Below, piece after piece: positions 32,248 to 41,728 of a DNA stretch of 46,791 bases. Below the pieces are notes generated by a model that saw nothing but the letters and a program-made list of their open reading frames with translations, was not told where the DNA came from and made no database searches. How positions within the stretch are numbered: position 1 is the first letter of the stretch; each line of letters begins with the position of its first letter. The translations under genes were made by a program, and so were the position numbers. Source of the DNA: a bacterium Ga0077546 (lineage in GTDB: Bacteria; Cyanobacteriota; Vampirovibrionia; Obscuribacterales; Obscuribacteraceae); assembly GCA_001464165.1 (NCBI GenBank), contig LNEX01000440.1, positions 1 to 46,791 of the forward strand, given 5' to 3'.

Positions 32248-33572
32248 ATGAAAGTCAGTCTGCCCGAGGCCACCACTAAAGATGTATTCGCCAAGTTAGC
32301 TCAAGCTAACGCTGCATTTAATCAGTTCTATCCTGGTGAGTCTTCTGCCAGGCAGCCAGTGCACACTGTATACGGTGGCGCTCAACTGTTTAAAGCTGAC
32401 TCTGCTAAAAAGCTAGGGGCCATGGCTATCGCTAGTCTTGAAGAGTATGCTGCCGACTCTTTCATCCTGGCTAAGGCCCTAGATTTGCCCGGCAAAGACT
32501 CTGGGTTGGCCAGCAAAATTTATGACCGTGTTCAAGAAAAGTTGAAACGCGAAGCGGTTGAAGATTTTCGCATCGACTTCGAAGACGGCTACGGCAACCG
32601 TCCCGACTCCGAAGAAGACCATCACGCCGAAGCTGCAGCCAAAGAAGTCGCCCGTGGTATGAAAGAGCAGCTTCTTCCTCCCTTTATCGGCATTCGCATT
32701 AAGCCCTTTAACGAAGAGTTGAAACATCGCAGCGCCCGCACCCTAGATATTTTCATCACTACACTAGTTGAAGAAACTGGCGGTCTGTTGCCCGATAACT
32801 TTGTTGTTACTCTGCCCAAGGTCACTATTCCTGAGCAAGTCACGGCCATGGTTGAGCTTCTCGCCCTGCTTGAGACCAAGACGTCGCTGCGCCCTGGCAG
32901 TCTCAAAATGGAAATTATGATCGAGCAGACCCAAGCGCTTTTTAATCGAAAAGGTGAAAGCAATATGCCGCTTTTAGCTGAAGCTGCCCAAGGCCGCTGT
33001 GTCGCTGCTCACTTTGGCAGCGCATGGACCATCCATCTTGCGATTTCGCTAGACACATGATGAAAGTGACATTTGCCGGAACAGGCATTTGGCTCTCTGA
33101 TGGCGCTACCAATGTTATGCCTGTTGGCCCTCATCGCCCTGAGATTGGTCGGCAGTTGACAGCAGCGCAAAAGGCAGAGAATGCTGAAGTCGTTCATCGT
33201 GCCTGGAAGCTGGCCTATGATCACACTCGCCATTCCCTCGTACATGCCTATTATCAGGGTTGGGATCTTCACCCAGCTCAGCTCCCTGTACGCTATGCCG
33301 CTTGTTATGCTTTCTTCCTTGAAGGTCTAGATGCTGCTTCTCTCAGGCTTAAGTCATTCATGGAAAAAGCAGCTCAGGCTACACTGGTTGGCGATGTCTT
33401 CGATGATGCTGCCACCGGTCAGGGCCTGCTCAACTATTTCTTACGTGCCATCAATTGTGGTGCTATTACTTTAGAAGAAATCAAAGCCACTGGTCTTACG
33501 CTTGAGGAAATTCAAACTAGATCGTTCTTGAAGATTCTCGATGGCCGCACTAAGAGGATTGCAACGAAGTAG
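32248..33572 (+). pseudogene. Citrate-lyase/aldolase-like gene (DUF6986 type) split by an internal deletion
   Basis: Two ORFs encode consecutive parts of one protein. Part 1 (32248-33060) has QPVHTVYGGAQLF, VEDFRIDFEDGYGNRPDSEE, NFVVTLPKVT and MEIMIEQTQALF, the HpcH/HpaI aldolase-citrate lyase barrel. It then reads AAHFG and runs out of frame into a stop. Part 2 resumes near 33015 as QRMDHPSCDFARHMMKV, followed by GTGIWLSDGATNVMPVG and YYQGWDLHPAQLP. Intact relatives have about 14 residues (TYDY...AAY) at this joint, so about 43 bases seem missing, which agrees with the frame change. ATG at 32248 has AGGAG upstream. Intact, it might act on glyoxylate-derived or keto-acid products of ureidoglycolate; that is inference. 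Confidence 0.8.
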
Positions 33573-33611
33573 CGCTATGGATTGCTGCGTTTTGAGCACT
33601 TTGGTTTATGC

Positions 33612-35102
33612 TTAGCGCAGCTGTGGCTTGCTGGCTGATTTTTCTAAGCGATCTAGTTCCAAGATCGATAAAAGATACTGCTCAAGGTTTCTCTCACCCT
33701 TGTCGCGGACCCACGATAGGCGCTCTTTGGCGCTCTTGTAATTGCCTTGACGAGCTAGTTTGGCGCCAACGTAAAAATTGGCTATCGTTCGCTCTTGGTC
33801 ACTTTTAATGGTCTTATCGAACTCTTCGAGGGCTAGCTCACCAGCCAGAAAGAGAACGATTCTTGCTGCTAGGCTTTTACCGGTTGCGAACTTTTTATAT
33901 CGGTTAATTATTATAGTTGAGTTCTTGCTTTGCCTAAGAGATTCTAGAGCGAGTGAATACAAGGCAGCGCTGTGCAGTTCAGTGGCACCAACCGAGTGGC
34001 TATTCGACAACAAAGCCTCAAAGCGGGCGTTGCTGGTAGACCACTCGCCAAGTCCCCATTCCAGTAGGCCAAGCTCATAATTATACTGGGCATTGTTTTT
34101 TGCCGTTATGCGCTGGTACTGTTGGGCAGCTTTGGCGAATAGGTTCTTTGCCGTAGTAGCTGTAATTTGCTTCTCTTGCCCGTTTGTGACCACTGAGTGA
34201 TAAATTTGATCGGCTGCTACAAGGTCGTCTATTGCTTGCTCTGCATGCTCTTGCTTGATGTTGAGCATGCCGCGTAGCTTGAGCGCTACTGCATTGGTTG
34301 GATCTATTGCTAGAGCAGTCGCTATATCGGTTTCTGCTGTCTTTAGATCGTTAGCTTTAAGGGCTAGAGCAGCCCTATGTACCCTGTAGTCGACTACCTT
34401 AGGCTGAATGGTGATCGCTCGGTCAACAGCGCGTCGGGCTGAGGGGTAGGCCCCCATCGCCTCTTCAAGAACGGCTAACTTTTCATAATTGGTTGAACGT
34501 TGTGGATTCAACTCTATTGCTTTAAGCATGTCGCGATGTGCTAAGCGTTTGTTGCCCAGGCAGAGGTAAGTGGCTCCTCGTGCCGCCCAGACCCAATCTT
34601 TTGTTGCGTCTAGTGTTATTGATTGATTTAGGTCCTGAAGAGCGCTTTCAGTCATACCCAAGTTAAGTTTAGTCTCGCCCCGGTGATAGAAAAGAGCGTC
34701 AGTGCGGAAACCTAAGAGCCAGGCTTGATTGTAAGACTTGAGTGCTGCGGTCCACTCTGGTTTGGTACGAAAGGCACTTTTGTAACGACTGAGCAGTGAG
34801 TAACCTCTGCGGTGGTAAGCCAGGCCTTTGATAAAGTGTACCTGTCCGTCCTTCTGATTGCGTGCCAGAATTTTGTCTAGAATTTTAATGGCTTGGCTGC
34901 ATCTTTCATAGTTGTAACCATTGAGATAGTCACTCTCAATTTTTTCTAGTTCTATATTTGGCGGGGCGTGTGTAATGAGTCTTGTAGCTTTATTTGGGCT
35001 GGCGAAATTTACACCTGTGCTTGCATGAGAGCAGAGTATCAACCCTGTTCCGACAAGGATAATTTTTCTTTGAGCGCTTAGAAACAGATGGTTTGCAGGC
35101 AT
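33612..35102 (-). CDS. Secreted TPR protein
   Basis: A 496-residue protein. The N-terminus (RKIILVGTGLILCSHAS) is a probable signal peptide. About eight TPR units cover residues 60-330, visible as repeated A-x-x-D-x-x-x-A-I-x-L/I-x-P motifs (ALQDLNQSITLDATKDWVWA, AETDIATALAIDPTNAVALK). The end (TIANFYVGAKLARQGNYKSA, then NLEQYLLSILELDRLEK) is the NlpI-like closing module also found in the TPR protein at 39424. TPR solenoids scaffold protein complexes; the partners are unknown. The ATG at 35102 overlaps the upstream gene by 25 bases, which suggests coupling. Confidence 0.83.
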   Translation of the reverse strand: MPANHLFLSAQRKIILVGTGLILCSHASTGVNFASPNKATRLITHAPPNIELEKIESDYLNGYNYERCSQAIKILDKILARNQKDGQVHFIKGLAYHRRGYSLLSRYKSAFRTKPEWTAALKSYNQAWLLGFRTDALFYHRGETKLNLGMTESALQDLNQSITLDATKDWVWAARGATYLCLGNKRLAHRDMLKAIELNPQRSTNYEKLAVLEEAMGAYPSARRAVDRAITIQPKVVDYRVHRAALALKANDLKTAETDIATALAIDPTNAVALKLRGMLNIKQEHAEQAIDDLVAADQIYHSVVTNGQEKQITATTAKNLFAKAAQQYQRITAKNNAQYNYELGLLEWGLGEWSTSNARFEALLSNSHSVGATELHSAALYSLALESLRQSKNSTIIINRYKKFATGKSLAARIVLFLAGELALEEFDKTIKSDQERTIANFYVGAKLARQGNYKSAKERLSWVRDKGERNLEQYLLSILELDRLEKSASKPQLR

Positions 35103-35602
35103 TTCCGGAAAATTCCACGGTACACAATAAAACCGGTTGGTTCAAGCTTTTCGTCCGATTTCCCTTCTAAGTAAGCTTCGTGAACGATGCTGCATTCTTT
35201 GTCGCGAGGGAGGAATACGCCGATGAATTCGCGCGTTGGTGAGCCGTCCTCTGCTACAAATCTGCCTTCAATCAAAAGTGCAGTCTTGCCGTTAAGAAGC
35301 GTAGTAAATGCATTGGTCAGATTGAACATTGGAGCTTGGTTACTGTTAGTGCTGCTCTTCTCGTTGGTAAATTGATTGTCGCCAATAGTGGACGAGCCAG
35401 CTACTTCTCTCAGGCTTTTGATTTCAGTTGGACTTAGTATTTGGTTGCCCTTGAGGGCCGGTTTACTTGCAAGAATTTTGGAGAAAGCTTGAGCACTAGC
35501 TTCGCTTAGGGGCTGTCCGCGATAGTATAAATTTAGTTTGATATCATCGTTGTTTTTTGGCGAGAACGTTTCGATTTGGCTGAGGTTGTGCTGATTGGCC
35601 AT
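35078..35602 (-). CDS. Protein of an unrecognised family, paralogue of 44878-45582
   Basis: A 174-residue protein. It shares with the protein at 44878-45582 the blocks LNLYYRGQPLSEASAQAFSK, ILSPTEIKSLREV, SSTIGDNQ, IEGRFVAEDGSPTREFIGVF and EAYLEGKS. The counterparts there are NHYYRGHELNAQSAEAF, LLSPSEIKALSQV, SSVGDNQ, VEGRFVDANGTPQKEFIGAF and EVYLEGSS. The order and spacing are the same, so this is a true paralogue. No signal peptide is visible. The C-terminal 70 residues look beta-rich. No known family is recognised; the partner copy is next to a cysteine protease. ATG at 35602. Confidence 0.75.
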   Translation of the reverse strand: MANQHNLSQIETFSPKNNDDIKLNLYYRGQPLSEASAQAFSKILASKPALKGNQILSPTEIKSLREVAGSSTIGDNQFTNEKSSTNSNQAPMFNLTNAFTTLLNGKTALLIEGRFVAEDGSPTREFIGVFLPRDKECSIVHEAYLEGKSDEKLEPTGFIVYRGIFRKCLQTICF

Positions 35603-35708
35603 GGGCTGCGAGCTTACCCAGCCAAAGGGTATTCATTTCCATAGGGCTCTTGTGGCTTTCAATGTTGACATAGTCCAATGCTAAATCCTCTCTTATGCAA
35701 GTATAGCT

Positions 35709-36776
35709 TTAGTTGCGACCACGCATTTTCTGTCTGTACGATGAGGTCATATCGACCATGCCTTGACGATCGCATTGCAAATCAAAAATTTTATGTGGCT
35801 CACCTTGTTTGCTGGTCCAGTCAAGAATCGCAGAGTTGATCAATTCTTTGTGAGTTTCATTGCAGATCACTAGCACAGAAGGCCCAGCTCCGCTAAGCAC
35901 GCAACCAATTATTGGAAGGGCATTAAGGTGTTCTCGCAGCGATTTTAGCGCTGGAACAAAAGACTGTCTGTAGGCCTCATGCAATCTATCATCGAGTGCT
36001 TCTTTCATGGCTTGGAGGTTATGGGTTACGTCTTTTTTGGGAAGTTGCTCGGGGATTGTCATTCGCATTGACTGTGTTGTTAGGCTGTAGTTTGGCACTA
36101 CGCATAGCAAGTGCCAGTCAGATGGCCAATGCATTTGCTGAACAGAAACTCGATTACTTTGATAAGCAGGAGCCGATATAACTAAATCTCCCAATAGACT
36201 GGCTGCTGCGCACTCTGGCTGAGCTTCTAGGGAGATGCACTGGTGCAATAGGTCTGCCTGGCTGAGCACACAATCTTCAATTGAATTGATTGCATAGAGT
36301 GCTGCCAAAACAAGGCTATCGCTTACTCCGAGTCCTCGATTGAGTGGTAAATTTGACACTATCAATATTTTTATTCGATGAAGAAGCTGCCTGCGTGTGA
36401 GGCAGATTTTTCTCATGATTGAATAGACTAAATCTCCCACTGATTGGTGATCGCTCGATGTTTTGATGTCGCCAAAAAGCTGTACCATGGGTATAGCCAT
36501 ATTGTCCTGGGGAAGAAGCTCTAGGGTAACTGTGCTATAAGCATTTAGGGCAAGAGCGACAGTATCTAATCCTGGGCCGATATTGCATGTGGTGGCAGGT
36601 ACTCTTAGGGTGATCCACTGACTGCGTATTTTTTTTACTCTAGTACGGGTGCGGGTGCTGTCGGCAATGGCGCAATTTTGTTGAGTTGTATAAATTTGGG
36701 AAGGAAGCACTGCCTTTGTACCTGTATCGTCAGTTCTTTGAGGATTATTGCCAAGCTTACTGCTGCGCTCAGCCAA
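35709..36776 (-). CDS. thrB: Degenerate GHMP kinase resembling homoserine kinase
   Basis: Up to 355 residues; the GHMP core starts near residue 53. LRVPATTCNIGPGLDTVALAL is the N-terminal homoserine-kinase signature. NLPLNRGLGVSDSLVLAALY is the position of the ATP loop, normally P-x-x-x-G-L-G-S-S-A; here the Ser-Ser-Ala is Val-Ser-Asp. LEAQPECAAASLLGDLVIS replaces the usual E-x-x-P-D-N-V-A-P-A. CVLSGAGPSVLVI is motif 3. Overall the fold is kept but two active-site motifs are altered, so activity as ThrB is uncertain. The start is unclear: TTG at 36776 has no good ribosome site, and GTG further in is possible. Divergent from the response regulator. Confidence 0.7.
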   Translation of the reverse strand: MAERSSKLGNNPQRTDDTGTKAVLPSQIYTTQQNCAIADSTRTRTRVKKIRSQWITLRVPATTCNIGPGLDTVALALNAYSTVTLELLPQDNMAIPMVQLFGDIKTSSDHQSVGDLVYSIMRKICLTRRQLLHRIKILIVSNLPLNRGLGVSDSLVLAALYAINSIEDCVLSQADLLHQCISLEAQPECAAASLLGDLVISAPAYQSNRVSVQQMHWPSDWHLLCVVPNYSLTTQSMRMTIPEQLPKKDVTHNLQAMKEALDDRLHEAYRQSFVPALKSLREHLNALPIIGCVLSGAGPSVLVICNETHKELINSAILDWTSKQGEPHKIFDLQCDRQGMVDMTSSYRQKMRGRN

Positions 36777-36897
36777 TCAACAGTGACAAAAGTCATTGTC
36801 AGGCAGAGATTGTCGAGTTTTTAAAGGGTACAATTCAACAATCTGGCCTATTGCTGGCCTGGTTTAGCCCTCTGTGACAATAATGTGCGGGACAGGG

Positions 36898-37593
36898 ATG
36901 TCGAAGATATTACTGATAGATGATGATCGTCAGCTTGTTGAGAGCTTGACCATGTTCTTGGAAAGTGAAATGTTCATTACAGAGGCTGTTTTGACTGGCG
37001 AAGATGCCAGAGATCGCCTTCGCCACTACAGCTACGATTTAATTAGTCTCGACTGGTCACTGCCTGATATCTCTGGGGTAACTTTGCTCAAGCAGTTTCG
37101 CAAAGAAGGCAAAACTACGCCAGTTCTGATGCTTACCGGTCGGGTTGAAATAGAAGAAAAAGAAGAAGGTTTTGATGCTGGTGCAGATGATTATCTGACT
37201 AAACCGTTTTCTACAAGAGAGTTATTGGCGCGCTCACGAGCACTTTTACGTAGATTCTCAGGGGGCACTTCAAATACTTTATCTATTGATAACCTTACCT
37301 TAAATACCGCCACTCGTGACGTCCGGCGTAACGGCAGAAGTATCGACCTTTTGCCTAAAGAGTTCGCTGTGCTTGAATTTCTGTTGCGTCACCCCAACCA
37401 GGTCTTTACTGGACAAGCCTTACTCAATCATGTTTGGGCCTCAGAATCTGAGGCCAGTGTTGACGCTGTAAGAACTTGTATGATGCGACTGCGCAAGAAA
37501 CTTCAAGAAGAAGACGAAACAACATTAATTCACACTGTTTATGGCGTTGGCTACAAGCTCCAGGCTGGCATGGGCATTGACGGCAGACAGTAA
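36898..37593 (+). CDS. OmpR/PhoB-family response regulator
   Basis: A 231-residue two-component regulator. In the receiver domain, IDDD (7-10) gives the acidic pocket, Asp52 (SLDWSLPD) is the phosphoacceptor, Thr80 (MLTGR) is the switch residue, and Lys102 (DYLTKPF) completes the set. Residues about 130-225 form the winged-helix DNA-binding domain (IDLLPKEFAVLEFLLRHPNQ, then VYGVGYKL). ATG at 36898 (MSKILLIDDD) is chosen; GTG at 36874 and ATG at 36883 would add residues outside the fold. It lies 22 bases before the histidine kinase and is surely its partner. The target genes are unknown. Confidence 0.92.
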   Translation: MSKILLIDDDRQLVESLTMFLESEMFITEAVLTGEDARDRLRHYSYDLISLDWSLPDISGVTLLKQFRKEGKTTPVLMLTGRVEIEEKEEGFDAGADDYLTKPFSTRELLARSRALLRRFSGGTSNTLSIDNLTLNTATRDVRRNGRSIDLLPKEFAVLEFLLRHPNQVFTGQALLNHVWASESEASVDAVRTCMMRLRKKLQEEDETTLIHTVYGVGYKLQAGMGIDGRQ

Positions 37594-37615
37594 AATTCAA
37601 TCAACGTAAGAGCTC

Positions 37616-39409
37616 GTGAAATTCAGACTCCCTCTCTCAAGTAAGTTGTTGATCCTGGTAGCAACACCGGTTTTGCTCAATCTTGGGCTGCTGGGCACTC
37701 TTTCGTATTTGCAGGATGAGGCAGAGAGGGAGGCTCAGCAGGCTGAACACTCAAGAATGGTGCATGAGAGCATCAATCAGCTGACTAAAGACTTCTGGTC
37801 TTTGGTCTCTAACACTCCAGACGATCATTCGAAAGACGTAGCTTATGTCGTCTCTTGTCGACCTACCATTCAGAGTATCAATGATGGTTATAACCGTTTG
37901 CTTAAGCTATACGCCGACAGTCCAGAAAAGAAAGAGGTAATTACTCGTTCAAAGTCTGCCTGGAAAAATGCGCTGAAGCTTGTTTTTCGTTTACAGGAAG
38001 ACCTTCCTCCTGATGTGGAGGATTTGAAAGAACAGCGCAAAGAAACACTAAGGCAATCAAGAAAGCTATTAGATCAATTGATATCGCAAGAGCTGCTTGA
38101 TCTCAGTCGCCGTGAGAAAAGCAATGCTGAAGCCAGCCCTGAGAGACAGGCACAGTATAGACAGCGTGTAAGGATATTGCTTTTTCTCGTTGGTCTAATC
38201 ACACTTCTATTCAGTTCAGCACTTGCGGCATTTCTGGCGAGAAGTATTAGTTCTAGACTACAGACTATGTATGACAATACTATTCGTCTCGCTAGTGACA
38301 AATCACTGAAGCCTGTCTGCCAAGGCGATGATGAAATAGCCAGACTCGATCAAGTTTTTCACGAGATGGCTGATGACTTGCGTGAAGCAGCAAGAAAAGA
38401 GCGTGCCATCGTCGAAGATGCCCGCGACATGATTTGCTCGTTTGATAGTGAGGGCAACTTCGTAAAGGTCAATCCGGCCTGTATAGAATTGCTCGGCTTC
38501 TCGCGAGATGAGATGCTGGCAATGCACTTTGTCGATTTGGTTCAATCTGATCAGGCCGGTCGGGCCCTTGAAGCATTTAGTCAAATTGAAGAAACTGGTA
38601 AGTCAGAAAGTATTGAGCTACAACTCAAGCGAAAAGATGGCGCCATCATTGAAGCAATTTGGTCTGCTCGCTGGTCTGAGGCTGAAAAATCAATGTTTTG
38701 CGTGGTGCATGATATTACTGAGCGTAGAATGGCAGAGCGAATCAAACAAGAAGTGATGAACATGATTACCCACGATCTGCGCTCTCCTCTTACTTCTATA
38801 AAAGTTTCGCTCGATATGATCGGCAGCGGAAAAGTCAACCAGCAGCAGGGTGATTACTTAATCAATGTGGCCGCAAGAAACTGCGAGCGCATGATGAACT
38901 TAATGAATGACCTGTTAGATCTAGAGAAGTTCAAAGCCGGGATGATGATTTTGGAAAGTACTCCATTTCCCCTCGCACATGCCTTCCAGGAAACTGTTCA
39001 GCTCATTACCCCTTGGGCTAGAGAATTGGATGTACAACTGCTAGCTAAGCCTACGGCGGCGTTCATAAATGGTGACGAGGACAAGATTAACCGAGTGCTC
39101 ACTAATCTCATATCAAACGCTCTCAAGTTCTCACCAAAAGGCGGGCAAATTGAAGTTTCAGCTCGCCCTAGTGGCGCCTTTGTTGAGGTAAGTGTGAGAG
39201 ATCAAGGGCCGGGAATTCCAGCCGACATGTTAGAGCTAGTTTTTACTAGCTTCCAGCAAGTCAACTCTGCCGCCAATAAGAGCAAAGGTGGCACGGGTCT
39301 GGGGCTTGCTATATGCAAAGCGATTGTGGAGCTGCATGGTGGAAAAATATGGGTAGAAAGTGAACATGGCAAAGGTAGCAACTTTAAGTTCACTTTACCG
39401 AGCGCCTAA
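37616..39409 (+). CDS. Sensor histidine kinase with PAS domain
   Basis: A 597-residue membrane sensor. Membrane segments lie at about 10-31 and 186-208, and the 155 residues between them are a helical extracytoplasmic sensor, CHASE3-like. A HAMP linker follows to about 262. A PAS domain is at about 265-375 (ICSFDSEGNFVKVNPACIEL, then CVVHDITERR). HisKA has NMITHDLRSPL with the phospho-accepting His386. The ATPase domain has NLISNALKFSPKGG (N box), DQGPGIP (G1) and GTGLGLAICKAIVELHGGKI (G2). All catalytic motifs are intact. It is transcribed with the response regulator 22 bases upstream. The start is GTG. A paralogue lies at 42959-44770. Confidence 0.93.
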   Translation: MKFRLPLSSKLLILVATPVLLNLGLLGTLSYLQDEAEREAQQAEHSRMVHESINQLTKDFWSLVSNTPDDHSKDVAYVVSCRPTIQSINDGYNRLLKLYADSPEKKEVITRSKSAWKNALKLVFRLQEDLPPDVEDLKEQRKETLRQSRKLLDQLISQELLDLSRREKSNAEASPERQAQYRQRVRILLFLVGLITLLFSSALAAFLARSISSRLQTMYDNTIRLASDKSLKPVCQGDDEIARLDQVFHEMADDLREAARKERAIVEDARDMICSFDSEGNFVKVNPACIELLGFSRDEMLAMHFVDLVQSDQAGRALEAFSQIEETGKSESIELQLKRKDGAIIEAIWSARWSEAEKSMFCVVHDITERRMAERIKQEVMNMITHDLRSPLTSIKVSLDMIGSGKVNQQQGDYLINVAARNCERMMNLMNDLLDLEKFKAGMMILESTPFPLAHAFQETVQLITPWARELDVQLLAKPTAAFINGDEDKINRVLTNLISNALKFSPKGGQIEVSARPSGAFVEVSVRDQGPGIPADMLELVFTSFQQVNSAANKSKGGTGLGLAICKAIVELHGGKIWVESEHGKGSNFKFTLPSA

Positions 39410-39423
39410 GCTGCTACCGGCAG

Positions 39424-40806
39424 TTATTTTCGCAATGCCAGAGCTAGAAAATACTCATCCATTTGAGTATCGCCATGTTTTTCCAACCAATCGAAGTGTT
39501 TGTCTGCTTCGACTTTCTTGCCTTTACTCAATAACTCCAGCCCCACATAGCAATGAGCCGGAGTAGCAAAGTCATCGCGTTTAATTGAGCTGAAGAGTTT
39601 TTCTTCACTGTAGAGGCCTAGTAGATAAAGCACCAAAGGCTTAGGCCAATCTTCTGAGCAGTGCTTATTAGCTTCTTCTATAATGGATTGAGCCTCGGCT
39701 TTCTGGCCGGTTCTTTGATAGGCGCAGTGCAAAGCGATTGCACCAAATATGGCACCATGTCCTTTCCACTGAATTAGCTCCAAATACTTTTTTAGATCAA
39801 TTTGAGCTAACTTTGCACGTTTTGCGCACAGAAGCAAAAGCCCTCTGTGATAGTAAGAATCTGCCTGTGCTGGATCCATCTTGATTAGTTGGTTGTAGCC
39901 AAGCAGCAGCTTATCTAGCTCGCGGGCATTGATAGAAGGTTGCTTTCGCACCTTACTGCGGGCTGCTGGCGGCAGTATCATTGCTTCGTGAATGTCCTGC
40001 ATCGCTTGCTCAAAGTCACCTAGATTTGCCGCCAGCATTCCTCTGGCATGTAGTACTGATTTGTTCTCTGGTTTGAGCTTTAATGAGGCGTCAAAATCGC
40101 GGAGCGCGCCAGTTGTATCTTGTACTTTCATGCGAATAGCTGCTCGGCAATGGTAGAGATCGGCCATAGCTGGTGCATAGGCAATGGCTTTGTCGTATTC
40201 AGCTAGAGCCAAATGATAACGCCCCTCACTATAGTAAAGGTCGCCCTGCAATTGTCTTGCTCTAGGATCGCGAGCGTTAATGGCAATTGCCTTTTTTAGG
40301 TCAATCTGGGCTTGCTCGACCTGACCGATCTTGAAATAGACAATTGCCCTCTGGCTATAAGGAAAACTATATCGTTCTTTGCTCAATTCAATCGCTTTGG
40401 TAAATGACGCAAGGGCTTCCTTTGTGCGACCAAGAGCAAAAAGCGCGGAGCCCATGGTGCTGTATGGACCCACAAATTCAGGGCAGATTTTTATGGCTAT
40501 GGCTGAATCTTGCAAGGATGCTTTCAGATCACCTTGATCTAGAGCGGCTATTGCTCTCATATTGTGCAAATCGGCATCATCTGGATAGTACTTGAGAGCT
40601 TGATTTGCTACGACCCGACCTTCTTTAAGTCGACCTTGGCCCCAGAGTGACTTAAAGTGCCTGCGATAAGTTTCAATAGGGTAGACGTGCTCAGCCCCTT
40701 GAGCCAAGACAGGAGCAGGCGGTAAGACGGTGGCAGCAATGATTAGAAGACTCAAGTAATAATCGTGCCGGTAAGTCACCGTGAAGAATTTTGTTCGATT
40801 ATGCAT
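39424..40806 (-). CDS. Secreted TPR protein
   Basis: A 460-residue protein. A hydrophobic stretch (YYLSLLIIAATVLPPAPVLA) before AQG is a signal peptide. About seven TPR units span residues 60-290 (KEALASFTKAIELSKERYSF, EQAQIDLKKAIAINARDPRA, TGALRDFDASLKLKPENKSV). The end (AHCYVGLELLSKGKKVEADK, then FDWLEKHGDTQMDEYFLAL) is the closing module shared with the TPR protein at 33612. It converges with the histidine kinase, with only 14 bases between the two. No clear ribosome site precedes the ATG at 40806. Confidence 0.83.
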   Translation of the reverse strand: MHNRTKFFTVTYRHDYYLSLLIIAATVLPPAPVLAQGAEHVYPIETYRRHFKSLWGQGRLKEGRVVANQALKYYPDDADLHNMRAIAALDQGDLKASLQDSAIAIKICPEFVGPYSTMGSALFALGRTKEALASFTKAIELSKERYSFPYSQRAIVYFKIGQVEQAQIDLKKAIAINARDPRARQLQGDLYYSEGRYHLALAEYDKAIAYAPAMADLYHCRAAIRMKVQDTTGALRDFDASLKLKPENKSVLHARGMLAANLGDFEQAMQDIHEAMILPPAARSKVRKQPSINARELDKLLLGYNQLIKMDPAQADSYYHRGLLLLCAKRAKLAQIDLKKYLELIQWKGHGAIFGAIALHCAYQRTGQKAEAQSIIEEANKHCSEDWPKPLVLYLLGLYSEEKLFSSIKRDDFATPAHCYVGLELLSKGKKVEADKHFDWLEKHGDTQMDEYFLALALRK

Positions 40807-40919
40807 AGGCGGGGCGAGCTTTTCCGTTTCTCATGTTCATGGTGAGTTTGCTATTTTTCCTTTGTTCTTATGCCCACCTTTCTTTTAAATCGCATCACTG
40901 CCCCTTTTAGTTGCTCTAT

Positions 40920-41546
40920 TTAGCCACCGTGCCCAGGTTGTGGTCTGCCCATCTCCCTTTCTAAGATGAACATAGCGTTGGCCCAGCTACCTTTATAGCG
41001 ATCACTATAGACAAAATGTTCGAAGGCGGCAGGGAAGTCTGTTTGTGAAAGAGAAACTTCTTCAGGGCTATACCAGCCAACGAACGATCCATGGACGGTA
41101 GCTGGTTGGTACCCTTCGCCTGGAGGTGGGCCGTAGTCAGGGGTACTGTCGCTACTGCCGCCGCCGTTGACCATAGGTAAGCCATCATTAGTAAAGCCGC
41201 TGCTAGATGAGTGGCCTCTGGCTCCTGATTGGCCCCATTCGCCTGGCGGGGCAATGAACTCGTCGTTACCGGACGCATCGGGCAAGTAGCTGCCGTGACC
41301 GGTGGTTAGGCCAGCATCGCGGAGGTCCATGATGCCGGCATTGATGCGATGTGCTTTGCTGAATCCCATATAAGGTGGTAAGCCGTTGCAGCCTTCGTCA
41401 CCGTAGATGTGCTCAGCATGGCTGCCAGCTTGGTAGACAAAGCTATCCAGGTTTGTCGGAGGTAAGCGCGAATTGTCAGCAAAAGCAGGCAGAACAATTA
41501 GTAAGCAAAGGCCAATTGAACAGCTGAGAGAAAACTGAAATCTCAT
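40920..41546 (-). CDS. Secreted Gly/Pro/Ser-rich protein of unknown function
   Basis: A 208-residue protein. MRFQFSLSCSIGLCLLIVLPAFADN is a good signal peptide with cleavage after AFA. The mature protein is rich in Gly, Ser, Pro, Tyr and His and looks partly disordered (residues about 90-150). An ordered C-terminal helix follows (FPAAFEHFVYSDRYKGSWAN). No family is recognised. ATG at 41546 has AGG eight bases upstream; the longer frame from 41609 adds an unlikely lead. It lies between two TPR genes on the same strand. Confidence 0.68.
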   Translation of the reverse strand: MRFQFSLSCSIGLCLLIVLPAFADNSRLPPTNLDSFVYQAGSHAEHIYGDEGCNGLPPYMGFSKAHRINAGIMDLRDAGLTTGHGSYLPDASGNDEFIAPPGEWGQSGARGHSSSSGFTNDGLPMVNGGGSSDSTPDYGPPPGEGYQPATVHGSFVGWYSPEEVSLSQTDFPAAFEHFVYSDRYKGSWANAMFILEREMGRPQPGHGG

Positions 41547-41728
41547 GATCCGTACCTCGCCGACTGGCAAATTAAGTGTAGAAAATTGGTTAATCGCTTT
41601 AAGCTTCAATTGAGAGCTTAGTTCGCATTGCAGCCAGATAACAGTTTCAAATGTAATGGTGTATTGATGACCTTAGTCATTGGCAAGGGAAAGTGCTTTC
41701 TCTTTCATAAAGTGAAGGAATATCAGAA

